Shown: positions 1 to 7,753, counted from the first letter of the stretch. The stretch: 17,790 nucleotides of DNA from an uncultured Clostridia bacterium (GCA_937906775.1 CALCUD010000076.1:1-17790), one strand, 5' to 3'. Notes: generated by a model not told the origin, from the letters alone. Numbers and translations: made by a program.

Positions 1-332
1 GAATCGAGGGCGTTCATTTCATCCTCAGTCCAAACGACCTCAAAGCCGTTCTGAGCCGCTAAGTCGAGATCAAGGTCGGCGTCACGCATACCCCAGAGGA
101 GCGTAAGGTCGCTCTCCATCTGCTGACGGTGTATCTCCTCAGAGTATTTTCTGTACGCGACGTGTGAGCTGAAAGCGGCAGGTGTGGCGTCCCATGTTTT
201 TGCCGTGGTGACAACTCCCGCAGCCTTTCCCTGAGACACGGCAAGCTCGCAAAGATTCATCGGACAGCTCTTTTCGGCATCAAGGTCCGACGGATATACG
301 GCGACTGTGTCGAGGCTGACACGCACTCCCGT
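1..332 (-). other. Alkaline phosphatase fragment joined in frame to the GH3 gene (probable chimeric junction at 333-350)
   Basis: Read on the minus strand in the GH3 frame, this stretch encodes TGVRVSLDT, then ELAVSQGKAAGVVTTAKTWD, then ATPAAFSSHVAYRKY. This order is characteristic of the alkaline phosphatase family, where TALATGVKT follows directly after the catalytic-serine motif (DSAA) and ATPAAF..H comes next. The catalytic serine and everything before it are absent, so this part cannot be a working phosphatase by itself. By hand count G+C is about 55% in bases 1-300, against about 39% in bases 841-1020 of the GH3 part. The switch falls where both families encode GTALA. The protein continues past the left edge. 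Confidence 0.75.
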
Positions 333-1895
333 GGCAAGAGCCGTTCCGCCCGCCTGCCCGGGATACCATGTCAATATTTTTGCGTCTCCCTCCGGAACAT
401 TCAGATTGGAACCGCATGATATGACTGTTATCAGTTTTTTTGAGTACTTTTGCAATACAGTCATAAGACGTTGCAGACTTTCAGGAATTCGAAGGTCATT
501 TTTGTCTCCGCTGAAATATTCGTTTCCGGTATCTCCTTCTTCCCCTTCCAGTCCGGCGTCAAGACCAACACACGCAATGGTAACATCCGCATTCTCTGCA
601 TACATAGTAGCTTCTGCAAGTCGGTCGTCAGCCTGACTCAGTCCGGAAGTTCTGTCCTTGAACAGATGACAGCCGAGACTGTACAATACCCGTATCCCAT
701 GTGCATTGCACCACGCCCGGATCCCCTCCAGAAATGTAACATATCTGCTGCTTGTACCGTTATAATTGCCCTCCAGTGCGGGAATACTGTCAGCATTCGG
801 TCCGATCACGGCTACGGTGTGAATTTCAGTTTCATCCAGAGGCAGAATACCATTATTCTCCAGAAGAACCATGCTCTCTTCTGCTGCTTTCAGAGCAAGA
901 TTTTGATTTTGATCTGTATCAATCTCTGTAACAGATATATTGTTATACGGACAATTTTCATCAAACAGTCCAAGAAGAAACCGGGTTGTGAACAAATGCT
1001 CACAAGCGCTGGTGATCTCTTCTTCGCTGATCAGACCTTCCTGAAGAGCCTCCAACAGATGAAGATACGTGTTTCCGCAATTCAAATCGCAACCGTTTCG
1101 TATAGCCATAGCTGCACTTTCCGGAGCTGTAGCTGTTACCATGTGTTTTGTATGAAAATCACGGATTGCCCAACAGTCGCTTACTACGTGACCTTGAAAC
1201 CCCCAGCGGTCTCTCAGAATATCCCGAAGCAATGTTTTTGATCCACACGCCGGTTCTCCGTTCACGCGATTGTATGCGCCCATTACAGATTCCACGGCAG
1301 ATTCTTTAACCGTTGCTTCAAAAGCTGCAAGATATGTTTCTGTCATATCTTTGGGACAGGCTTTTGCGTCAAATTCATGACGTAATGCTTCTGGACCGGA
1401 ATGCACTGCAAAGTGTTTGCTGCATGCCGAAGTGCGAAGATATTCACCGTCTCCCTGGAGGCCTTTGATATAGCGAATACCGAGCCGGCTTGTTAAATAC
1501 GGATCTTCTCCATAAGTCTCATGTCCACGTCCCCACCGGGGATCGCGAAATATATTAATATTAGGACTCCATACAGTCAGCCCTTTATATATATCACGGT
1601 CACCGTGAGCGCTTTGTCCGTTGTATTTGGCGCGCGCTTCCACGGATACAGCTGTACCGATTTCTTCCTGCAATTCTTCGTCAAACATAGCGGCCATGCC
1701 GATCGCCTGCGGGAAAACTGTTGCTGTGCCGGCACGGGCAACACCGTGCAGCGCTTCATTCCACCAGTTGTATGCAGGAATACCCAGCCGTGGAATAGCA
1801 GGAGCATCATATCGGAGTTGTGATGCTTTTTCTTCAACGTTCATCTTTGCAACCAATTCTTTTGCTCTTCTGATAGCATCCTGTCTGTTTCTCAT
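1..1895 (-). CDS. GH3 family beta-glycosidase (beta-xylosidase/beta-glucosidase type), partial, C-terminal part replaced by alkaline phosphatase sequence
   Basis: The frame is open from an ATG at 1895, behind GGAGG, to the left edge (631 complete codons, no stop seen). Residues 1 to about 517 are a GH3 enzyme, which removes sugars from the non-reducing end of beta-linked oligosaccharides. Visible are NWWNEALHGVARAG, the RDPRWGRGHETYGEDP block, SKHFAVHSGPE, VMGAYNRVNGEPACGS, and VVSDCWAI with the nucleophile Asp at residue 240. Domain 2 has LEGEEGD and ends with WYPGQAGGTALA (510-521). No signal peptide is visible, so the enzyme is probably intracellular. The set of motifs resembles the xylosidase branch, but the substrate cannot be fixed. 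A normal GH3 would continue with a DVLFG-like block and an FN3-like domain. Here the frame passes directly into TGVRVSLDT and further alkaline phosphatase motifs. The gene lies downstream of the rplS terminator and has its own candidate promoter. Confidence 0.85.
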   Translation of the reverse strand, partial: MRNRQDAIRRAKELVAKMNVEEKASQLRYDAPAIPRLGIPAYNWWNEALHGVARAGTATVFPQAIGMAAMFDEELQEEIGTAVSVEARAKYNGQSAHGDRDIYKGLTVWSPNINIFRDPRWGRGHETYGEDPYLTSRLGIRYIKGLQGDGEYLRTSACSKHFAVHSGPEALRHEFDAKACPKDMTETYLAAFEATVKESAVESVMGAYNRVNGEPACGSKTLLRDILRDRWGFQGHVVSDCWAIRDFHTKHMVTATAPESAAMAIRNGCDLNCGNTYLHLLEALQEGLISEEEITSACEHLFTTRFLLGLFDENCPYNNISVTEIDTDQNQNLALKAAEESMVLLENNGILPLDETEIHTVAVIGPNADSIPALEGNYNGTSSRYVTFLEGIRAWCNAHGIRVLYSLGCHLFKDRTSGLSQADDRLAEATMYAENADVTIACVGLDAGLEGEEGDTGNEYFSGDKNDLRIPESLQRLMTVLQKYSKKLITVISCGSNLNVPEGDAKILTWYPGQAGGTALATGVRVSLDTVAVYPSDLDAEKSCPMNLCELAVSQGKAAGVVTTAKTWDATPAAFSSHVAYRKYSEEIHRQQMESDLTLLWGMRDADLDLDLAAQNGFEVVWTEDEMNALD

Positions 1896-1927
1896 GGTTA
1901 TTACCTCCAACAACATAATAGCTGTTC

Positions 1928-1945
1928 GTACAATTATACATGTAC
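1928..1945 (-). promoter_or_regulatory. Candidate GH3 promoter -10 inside an imperfect palindrome (possible operator)
   Basis: On the minus strand a TATAAT (1933-1938) lies about 40 bases before the GH3 start. It is centred in an 18-base imperfect palindrome, GTACATGTATAATTGTAC, in which 14 of 18 positions match the reverse complement. No good -35 is seen at 17 bases. A repressor site over the -10 would fit substrate induction of a glycosidase gene, but this is inference. Confidence 0.35.
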
Positions 1946-1989
1946 TAAGTAAATTCCTTTATCAATAGAATACAAAACGTATATTTTCA

Positions 1990-2026
1990 ATATAAAAGAA
2001 CCGTCCATCGGACGGTTCTTTTATAT
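1990..2026 (-). terminator. Rho-independent terminator of rplS
   Basis: A perfect 17-base-pair stem closes on a 3-base loop just past the rplS stop codon. The core is GAACCGTCC/GGACGGTTC, flanked by A-rich and T-rich arms that provide the U tract. The symmetry would let it work in both directions. It separates rplS from the GH3 gene on the same strand. Confidence 0.9.
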
Positions 2027-2029
2027 CTC

Positions 2030-2380
2030 TCAGACACGTTTGATCTCTTTAATCTTCGCAGCTTTGCCCTGACGTTCGCGCAGATAGTACAGCTTTGCAC
2101 GGCGAACTTTACCGTGACGGATTACTTCCACATGATCGACACGCGGAGAATGGATCGGGAAAGTACGTTCGACGCCGATACCATAGGAAACGCGGCGTAC
2201 TGTGAAAGTCTCACGGATGCCGCCGTTACGCTTGGCGATAACAGTACCTTCAAAAGCCTGCAGACGTTCGCGGTTACCTTCAACGACCTTTACCCACACA
2301 CGGACAGTATCACCGATGTTGATTGCCGGAATATCGCTGCGAATCTGTTTGGCTTCGATAGAGCGGATAATTTCGTTCAT
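2030..2380 (-). CDS. rplS: 50S ribosomal protein L19
   Basis: The 116-residue protein has the full L19 pattern: MNEIIRSIEAKQIRSDIP, GDTVRVWVKVVEGNRERLQAFEG, then GIGVERTFPIHSPRV and a basic C-terminus with KLYYLRERQGKAAKI. L19 sits at the interface of the 30S and 50S ribosomal subunits. Length is normal for the family. The ATG is preceded by AAGGAGG at good spacing. In many Bacillota rplS is the last gene of the rpsP-rimM-trmD operon. Here the upstream neighbours are ychF and an ATP-grasp gene, and rplS has its own promoter, a structured leader and a strong terminator, so it is a single-gene unit. Confidence 0.98.
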   Translation of the reverse strand: MNEIIRSIEAKQIRSDIPAINIGDTVRVWVKVVEGNRERLQAFEGTVIAKRNGGIRETFTVRRVSYGIGVERTFPIHSPRVDHVEVIRHGKVRRAKLYYLRERQGKAAKIKEIKRV

Positions 2381-2413
2381 AATAAGTGCCTCCTTCCCTC
2401 ATAGATGTTCATC

Positions 2414-2457
2414 AACCGGCTCATTTACCCGAACGGATAAACTGTATAGCTCCGGCC
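2414..2457 (-). promoter_or_regulatory. Structured rplS 5' leader hairpin (candidate L19 leader)
   Basis: Within the roughly 100-base rplS leader, the minus strand can form an outer stem GGCCGG/CCGGUU and an inner stem UUUAUCC/GGGUAAA closed by a GUUC loop. An L19 leader RNA family, thought to mediate autoregulation by L19, is known in Bacillota. Position and two-part stem fit, but I cannot confirm a match to the family model by eye. Confidence 0.5.
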
Positions 2458-2483
2458 AGAGGACCATCCGCATAGCAGAGGAA

Positions 2484-2512
2484 ATTATATCATCCATGGA
2501 GTAAAATTGCAA
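2484..2512 (-). promoter_or_regulatory. Sigma-A promoter of rplS
   Basis: On the minus strand TTGCAA (2507-2512) and TATAAT (2484-2489) are separated by exactly 17 bases. Transcription would start near 2477, giving a leader of about 97 bases before the rplS start. Confidence 0.8.
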
Positions 2513-2530
2513 GCCTAAAATAAATATGAA

Positions 2531-3544
2531 TTACTGCAAATCGATAAACTTCTCGAATTCGGGGAGAATCCCTATCCCATCAGGATAATGTGCAGCGAAT
2601 TGCGGAATCGCATGAGAAGGAAAACTGTTTCCTTCGATAAAAGTCGGCCCATCCGCGGTGATAGCGACGTCCCATGCTATGAAACGCATTTGTGGTACCA
2701 TCTGCGCGGCTTCCAGACACATGTTTTTTGCTTCTTCCCAATATGGAACAGTAAATCCGATTATGCTTGTATCGGTCATCGGATGCTTTATAAATGTATT
2801 TCCCTGTTTGTCAGCGCCAACCGTAAGCAGCTTCCCGCTTTCCAGATCGATCCTTGCGGCCATTCCGCCGCAGTCCACATTATCCATTACTTTTCCGTTG
2901 CCGATTCGGAGAAATGCATATACGATTCCTTCCTTCTTATCGCCAAGCAGCGTGGCTATACGGCAGGTATTGACAGAAGTCGGGCAGAGTGAAGCCATTT
3001 TAGGATGCTGAACAACCATTTCTTCAAGGATTCCGATTCCGTCTTTTTTCAATAACGCAAGGAAACCGTCAATATTATCTTTCCATTGATCTTCTATGTA
3101 TTTCTGAATTCCCTGACCGCTGGAGCCTTCAAGCGGTTTGCCAATCAATTGCTTATTATTTCGGCAAAGTTCAAATAACGATTCTTCGGAAGTATTGTCG
3201 TTAATCAGCAGCCATTTACGCGGGATCCACTTTTTAAAAAACGCGTTGAATTCAGTTTTATCGTCAAAGATGTGCCAATATTCTTTATTATTCATTCTGC
3301 GCACAATATTGTTTGATATTCCTCGTGTTATGACTGTCGCCCGTTGAGAGGCATTCAACCTGTACATCTGAGCGATTTTGTAGTCAACATATCCTGCGTT
3401 GTACTTGATAGCACAGCGAAGCATATCTGTCATAAGCCAAATTCGGTTTTTGCCGCTTCGCTTTTTCAGCAATCCCGTGGTTTTCCACATGGCTTTCCAG
3501 TCCATTTTGATCAGACGATTCCAGAAATACCCGATACGTGACAT
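2531..3544 (-). CDS. ATP-grasp protein of the sugar-transfer-associated type
   Basis: This is a 337-residue ATP-grasp enzyme, a fold that activates a carboxylate with ATP and joins it to an amine or other nucleophile. Visible motifs are LIGKPLEGSSGQGI (nucleotide-binding glycine loop), LEEMVVQHP, SVNTCRIATLL, AFLRIGNGKVMDNVDCGGMAA with a following IDLESG, and near the end WDVAITADGPTFIEGNSFP, whose E and N should bind Mg-ATP. The block from SVNT to DNVDCGG is typical of the sugar-transfer-associated ATP-grasp family, often found in polysaccharide or envelope gene clusters. I chose the ATG at 3544 because GGAG lies 10 bases before it. An in-frame ATG at 3571 has no ribosome binding site and overlaps ychF. 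The gene follows ychF by 19 bases and is probably co-transcribed. Substrate unknown. Confidence 0.8.
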   Translation of the reverse strand: MSRIGYFWNRLIKMDWKAMWKTTGLLKKRSGKNRIWLMTDMLRCAIKYNAGYVDYKIAQMYRLNASQRATVITRGISNNIVRRMNNKEYWHIFDDKTEFNAFFKKWIPRKWLLINDNTSEESLFELCRNNKQLIGKPLEGSSGQGIQKYIEDQWKDNIDGFLALLKKDGIGILEEMVVQHPKMASLCPTSVNTCRIATLLGDKKEGIVYAFLRIGNGKVMDNVDCGGMAARIDLESGKLLTVGADKQGNTFIKHPMTDTSIIGFTVPYWEEAKNMCLEAAQMVPQMRFIAWDVAITADGPTFIEGNSFPSHAIPQFAAHYPDGIGILPEFEKFIDLQ

Positions 3545-3563
3545 TTTTAGACACTCCGTTCTA

Positions 3564-4661
3564 TCAGACATTGAATCTGAACAGGGTTACATCCCCATCC
3601 TTCATAACATATTCTTTTCCTTCACTCCGGATCAGGCCTTTTTCTTTGCAGGCAGCCATGCTTCCGTTTTCAATCAATATATCAAAAGGAACAATTTCTG
3701 CCCGTATAAATCCCCTTTCAAAATCCGTATGAATCTTTCCTGCTGCCTGCGGTGCTTTCGTTCCGTTCGTGATGGTCCATGCGCGGCATTCATCTTCCCC
3801 TGCTGTGAGGAAGGAGATAAGGCCGAGAAGTCGATAACATGCAGTAATCAGACGGTCAAGTCCGCTCTGCCCGATTCCAAGTTCCTGCAGAAATTCTGTT
3901 TTTTCTTCCGGTTCCATTTGAGCGATTTCTTCTTCAATCGCAGCTGAAATAACAATCATTTCAGCATTTTCATTTTCCGCAATTGAACGGACGCTTTCAA
4001 GCCAGGATATGTCACCTTCGTTTTTTCCAAGATCATCCTCGGAAATGTTGGCAGCATAAATAACCGGTTTTGTTGTCAGCAGGAACCAACTGTCAAGAAT
4101 TGCCTGTTCTTCATCGTCAACGGGGTACGTTCTGGCCGGTTTTCCACTTTCCAGATGAGCATACAGTCTGTCGGCAAGATCAGCCTCCAGAGCGCTTTTT
4201 TTGTCACCTCCGCGGAAATTACGTAACGCCTTTTCCTTACGCCGGCTGACAGTTTCCAAGTCAGCAAAAACCAGTTCAAGATTGATGGTTTCAATATCCC
4301 GGCCAGGATCAATGGATCCGTCCACATGAATGATATTGTCGTCTTCAAAGCAACGAACTACATGAACAATAGCATCGACTTCCCGTATATGGCTCAAAAA
4401 TTTGTTTCCCAGGCCCTCACCACGGCTTGCGCCTTTTACCAGTCCGGCAATATCAACAAATTCGATTGTTGTAGGTGTAACCTTTTTCGGATGATACATC
4501 GCGGCAAGATCGTCCAGACGGTGATCCGGAACCATAACAACACCTGTATTGGGCTCAATTGTGCAAAACGGATAGTTTTCCGCCTGTGCTCCAGCTTTTG
4601 TAATTGCATTGAAAAGCGTGCTTTTTCCGACATTCGGAAGGCCGACAACTCCGAGCTTCAT
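3564..4661 (-). CDS. ychF: YchF/OLA1 family ribosome-associated P-loop ATPase
   Basis: The 365-residue protein matches YchF in length and motifs: MKLGVVGLPNVGKST (P-loop), FVDIAGLVKGASRGEGLGNKFL (G3 and the YchF signature), and NISEDD, in place of the usual NKxD, which explains the family's preference for ATP over GTP. The coiled-coil region follows, then a C-terminal TGS domain with FLTAGEDECRAWTI and HTDFERGFIRAE. YchF binds ribosomes and acts in stress and translation control. The ATG at 4661 is preceded by GGGGAG and gives the exact family N-terminus. A longer frame to 4724 adds 21 residues with no family match. It heads a two-gene unit with the ATP-grasp gene. Confidence 0.97.
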   Translation of the reverse strand: MKLGVVGLPNVGKSTLFNAITKAGAQAENYPFCTIEPNTGVVMVPDHRLDDLAAMYHPKKVTPTTIEFVDIAGLVKGASRGEGLGNKFLSHIREVDAIVHVVRCFEDDNIIHVDGSIDPGRDIETINLELVFADLETVSRRKEKALRNFRGGDKKSALEADLADRLYAHLESGKPARTYPVDDEEQAILDSWFLLTTKPVIYAANISEDDLGKNEGDISWLESVRSIAENENAEMIVISAAIEEEIAQMEPEEKTEFLQELGIGQSGLDRLITACYRLLGLISFLTAGEDECRAWTITNGTKAPQAAGKIHTDFERGFIRAEIVPFDILIENGSMAACKEKGLIRSEGKEYVMKDGDVTLFRFNV

Positions 4662-4732
4662 ATTATCAGGCTCCCCTTTCAGATGAACGGTAAACATCGT
4701 GTTTATTCTTTCAAATAAACGCACAATTTAAA

Positions 4733-4761
4733 ATTATAGAAGAAGGTTTTCTTTCAGTCAA
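4733..4761 (-). promoter_or_regulatory. Sigma-A promoter of ychF
   Basis: On the minus strand TTGACT (4756-4761) and TATAAT (4733-4738) have a 17-base spacer, a near-consensus promoter. Transcription would start near 4726. It lies back to back with the uppP promoter region in the divergent intergenic space. Confidence 0.8.
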
Positions 4762-4763
4762 GC

Positions 4764-4792
4764 TTTCAAATCATCGTTTTATATGTTATTAT
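4764..4792 (+). promoter_or_regulatory. Candidate promoter of uppP
   Basis: TTTCAA (4764-4769) and TATTAT (4787-4792) have a 17-base spacer, in a very AT-rich stretch just before uppP. The -35 is poor, so this is only the best candidate for the start of the eight-gene plus-strand run. Confidence 0.4.
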
Positions 4793-4826
4793 ACTATATT
4801 GATATATATTTTTCAGGAGGGGTTAC

Positions 4827-5690
4827 ATGTCGATTTTTCAGGGTATATTGTTAGGATTTATTCAGGGACTTGGCGAGTTCCTTCCCATATCTTCCAGCGG
4901 GCATCTTTTACTGACCAGGCTTTTTCTCAATTTCGAGACAGATTCCCCTGCAATGAAAATGCTTGACATCATATTGCATCTCGGTACGCTTCTTCCTGTA
5001 TTGATCCTATTCCGCAAAGAATGGATCCATATGATTGCCCATCCCATCAAGGACAAGACATTTCTTATGCTTGTACTTGCTTCTCTTCCCACTTTGTTAA
5101 TTTATATCGTTGCAAAGGTTCTTTTCCAAGATATCAATGGTATTCCCGGCTTGGACGGATTTGATGTCTTCAACAGCGGATGGTTTCTCGGCGCATCCTT
5201 TTTGATTACTGCACTTTTTCTGCTGCTCAGTGATATGAAACGGCAACGTACATCGAATGTTATCCGTCCGGTTAATGCTGTCGTGATGGGCTTGTTTCAG
5301 GGAATCGGAATGATTCCTGGCGTTTCACGCAGCGGATCAACTATTTCCGGAGGCGTATTCACCGGATTAAACAAAAAAACAGCTGCTAAGTTTTCTTTTA
5401 TGATGAGTGCGCCGGCTATCGTCGCTTCTTTCCTGATGGAAGGTAAAGATGCTATTGAAGAAGGCTGGATCAAAGAGATTGATCTCTTACCTACGATCTG
5501 CGGTTTAGCTGTTGCGGCAATTGTCGGATTTATTGCGATCAGATTTATGATGCGGATTATTGAAAAAGTTCCTATGGGATGGTTTGCATTGTATACGGCG
5601 GTTATAGGGGTTGTGTATCTGTTCCTTCAAATGAGCGGACAATTTGTTTTGCCAGAATTTTCCATAGCCGCTGCTGCTCCCGTTGTTTGA
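4827..5690 (+). CDS. uppP: Undecaprenyl-diphosphatase UppP (BacA)
   Basis: This integral membrane enzyme removes a phosphate from undecaprenyl pyrophosphate, recycling the lipid carrier for peptidoglycan and other surface polymers; overexpression gives bacitracin resistance. The 287-residue protein has both family signatures: GLGEFLPISSSGH near residues 15-27, including the catalytic Glu region, and PGVSRSGSTISGG near residues 164-176 with the conserved Arg. Multiple hydrophobic segments run through the protein. The ATG is preceded by AGGAGGGG. It is the first gene of the plus-strand run and is followed 69 bases later by the carboxypeptidase gene, another cell-wall gene. Confidence 0.97.
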   Translation: MSIFQGILLGFIQGLGEFLPISSSGHLLLTRLFLNFETDSPAMKMLDIILHLGTLLPVLILFRKEWIHMIAHPIKDKTFLMLVLASLPTLLIYIVAKVLFQDINGIPGLDGFDVFNSGWFLGASFLITALFLLLSDMKRQRTSNVIRPVNAVVMGLFQGIGMIPGVSRSGSTISGGVFTGLNKKTAAKFSFMMSAPAIVASFLMEGKDAIEEGWIKEIDLLPTICGLAVAAIVGFIAIRFMMRIIEKVPMGWFALYTAVIGVVYLFLQMSGQFVLPEFSIAAAAPVV

Positions 5691-5759
5691 TTCTTTTTTG
5701 TTTCAGACTGTCTTCCCTTTTGATACAACAAATTCTGTTCGGAAAGGAGGTCATGACAA

Positions 5760-7205
5760 GTGAAAAGGATCCTGGGATTCATTATTTCATTAATTCTCGT
5801 CCTTACTTCGCTTACCGCTATCGCAGATACCGTGACCATTCCTGAACCGACGCTTTCCCCGGACGCACAGCCATATGATACCGATCATCCGGAAAATCTT
5901 TCTGAGGATCAGTTGTATGCCGCGTCCGCAATTCTGATGACAGAAGATAAGGGAGAAGTCATATTCGAAAAAGACGCATACGCCCTCCGTTATCCTGCGT
6001 CAACCACGAAAATTCTTACCGTGCTTTTGGGTATTACGCTTATTGATGATCTGAACAGGACCGTTACGGTTTCCGATACCGCTGTTGATATTCCCGATGA
6101 TGCTACAACTATGGGTCTCAGCGCAGGAGAAGAAATCAAATTTATTGATGTGCTTTACGGTACCATGCTTCTTTCCGGAAATGACGGGGCCAATGTAATT
6201 GCTGAAACAGTATCCGGGAATATTCAGGAATTTGTGAATCTGATGAACCGCACTGCTTTGGCATATGGATGTGAAAACACCCATTTTGTTAATGCACACG
6301 GATATCATGATGATAACCATTATACAACAGCGTATGATATGGCCTTGATTACACGGCAGGCAATGAAAAACGACGTTTTCCGTGAGATCGCTTCAACGAC
6401 GGAATATGTTATTCCCAGGACAAATATCCATCGCGCGCGTTCTATTACAACCACCTCCGAATACATGCTTACCGGAACGGAAGACAATCCGAACAAGTAT
6501 TATTATCCTTATGCAACAGGTGTTAAAACCGGAACCACTTCAGACGCCGGATACTGTTATGTCGGCGCCGCTTCAAAGGAAGGCGTAAATCTGATATCCG
6601 TTGTATATTTTACAGGTAAGCGTGCACGATGGGCTGATACCATAAAAATGATGAATTACGGTTTCAGCCAGTATGTCAACGTGACTCCTATGGATATCTA
6701 TAATTTAAACCCGATCACGATTGAAACCAGTGCATATTCCACATCAGACCTGAATCGAGGAAAACTTGAACTTATTTGCCAATCACGCGGCAGTTCTGAT
6801 TTTTCCGGTATCGTTACGACACAAAACGATGTCAACCGTATGGCATCAAACCTAAATAATTATTTTTTGATCCAATATACACGCGATTTTATAGCGCCTA
6901 TCACTTCAGGGGAACAAATTGGAACCCTTACCTACTTTCCAGAAACAGGTGAACCTGTTATCTACGATCTTGTAGCGTCAAGATCAGTAGATAAACGCGA
7001 AAATGCTCCTAAAACATTGGAGCAGATAATAACAGAAACCTATGCGGATCCCAATCCGTTTCCTCCTTTCAGCTTTTCATCTGTAATGAACATTCTTATT
7101 CCCTTCCTTCTGATTACAGCATTTGTTCTTTTGATTCGAAGACGGATCCGAAAAAACAAAAGATCCCGACTTCATGTTCCGAAGCCTGTCAGCAGACATA
7201 TTTGA
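5760..7205 (+). CDS. D-alanyl-D-alanine carboxypeptidase (DacF/PBP5-type, peptidase S11)
   Basis: The 481-residue low-molecular-weight penicillin-binding protein trims the terminal D-Ala from peptidoglycan stem peptides at the outer membrane face. It starts with GTG behind AAGGAGG. Residues 1-22 are a signal peptide (hydrophobic core after MKR, probable cleavage after AIA). The three active-site motifs are present: STTK with Ser81 and Lys84, SGN at 139-141, and KTG at 256-258. A C-terminal beta-rich domain follows. Near residue 445 a hydrophobic segment (ILIPFLLITAFVLLI) followed by RRRIRKNKRSR makes a true membrane anchor rather than the amphipathic helix of some PBP5 proteins. It is 16 bases from ybaK and follows uppP, giving a cell-wall pair. 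Known relatives include the sporulation DacF, but a sporulation role cannot be read here. Confidence 0.93.
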   Translation: MKRILGFIISLILVLTSLTAIADTVTIPEPTLSPDAQPYDTDHPENLSEDQLYAASAILMTEDKGEVIFEKDAYALRYPASTTKILTVLLGITLIDDLNRTVTVSDTAVDIPDDATTMGLSAGEEIKFIDVLYGTMLLSGNDGANVIAETVSGNIQEFVNLMNRTALAYGCENTHFVNAHGYHDDNHYTTAYDMALITRQAMKNDVFREIASTTEYVIPRTNIHRARSITTTSEYMLTGTEDNPNKYYYPYATGVKTGTTSDAGYCYVGAASKEGVNLISVVYFTGKRARWADTIKMMNYGFSQYVNVTPMDIYNLNPITIETSAYSTSDLNRGKLELICQSRGSSDFSGIVTTQNDVNRMASNLNNYFLIQYTRDFIAPITSGEQIGTLTYFPETGEPVIYDLVASRSVDKRENAPKTLEQIITETYADPNPFPPFSFSSVMNILIPFLLITAFVLLIRRRIRKNKRSRLHVPKPVSRHI

Positions 7206-7221
7206 GAAAGGAACACTGTTT

Positions 7222-7710
7222 ATGGCAAATGAAGAAAAAACAAATGTAATGCGTCTTCTGGCACAAAAACATGTCCCTTTTGAAACAAGATGTTATAAAG
7301 GGACCGGCGCAGTATCCGGCTCTGACGTCGCAATTGCGATTAATGAAGATACGTCACGCGTATTCAAAACACTGGTTACAGTATCTCCCACACGCCATTA
7401 TTATGTTTTTATTATTCCTTCCAACAGGGAACTTGATCTGAAAAAGGCAGCATCTGCTGCTTGTGAAAAAAGCATCGCCATGCTGCTTCAGAAGGATCTT
7501 CTTGCCTTGACAGGATATGTACACGGAGGCTGTTCACCTGTCGGTATGAAGAAAATTTTTCCGACATGGATTGATTTTTCTGCCCGCAACGGTGATCATA
7601 TATGTATCAGTGCTGGTAAAATCGGCTATCAGGTAGTTTTGAATCCTGACGACCTGAAGAAGATGATTCCATTTTCTTATGCTGATTTGTGTAAAAATCT
7701 GACGGATTGA
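7222..7710 (+). CDS. ybaK: YbaK-type Cys-tRNA(Pro)/Cys-tRNA(Cys) deacylase
   Basis: The 162-residue protein belongs to the YbaK/ProX editing family, which hydrolyses Cys wrongly attached to tRNA-Pro. Visible are the N-terminal helix with a YbaK-like THVPFE-type stretch (here KHVPFETRCY), SRVFKTLV carrying the conserved active-site Lys, HYYVFIIPSNRELDLKKAA, and the YVHGGCSPVGMKK loop. The C-terminus ends with VVLNPDDL. The ATG at 7222 is preceded by GAAAGGAA. The frame also opens at 7174 inside the upstream gene, but that start has no ribosome binding site and adds non-family residues. It is a probable operon member with the carboxypeptidase gene; the functional link is not evident. Confidence 0.93.
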   Translation: MANEEKTNVMRLLAQKHVPFETRCYKGTGAVSGSDVAIAINEDTSRVFKTLVTVSPTRHYYVFIIPSNRELDLKKAASAACEKSIAMLLQKDLLALTGYVHGGCSPVGMKKIFPTWIDFSARNGDHICISAGKIGYQVVLNPDDLKKMIPFSYADLCKNLTD

Positions 7711-7753
7711 TGGTCCGCTACAGATATATTAATTTTATCGGGAGGAAATTAGG

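Noticed and set aside
450..1241. 263-codon plus-strand open frame
   Set aside because: It lies antisense to the GH3 gene, whose family motifs fill the region. The translation is rich in Cys and Ser without any family pattern and has no ribosome binding site.
1521..1968. Overlapping plus-strand frames of 100 and 115 codons
   Set aside because: Both are antisense to the conserved N-terminal GH3 region and show no protein family features.
3399..3947. 182-codon plus-strand frame across the ychF/ATP-grasp boundary
   Set aside because: It is antisense to two well-supported genes, with phenylalanine-rich sequence typical of a shadow frame.
4662..4724. Longer N-terminus for ychF
   Set aside because: The extra 21 residues match nothing in the family, and the internal ATG at 4661 has GGGGAG in front and gives the exact conserved N-terminus.
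7174..7221. Earlier ATG for ybaK inside the carboxypeptidase gene
   Set aside because: It has no ribosome binding site and adds 16 residues outside the family, whereas ATG 7222 follows GAAAGGAA.
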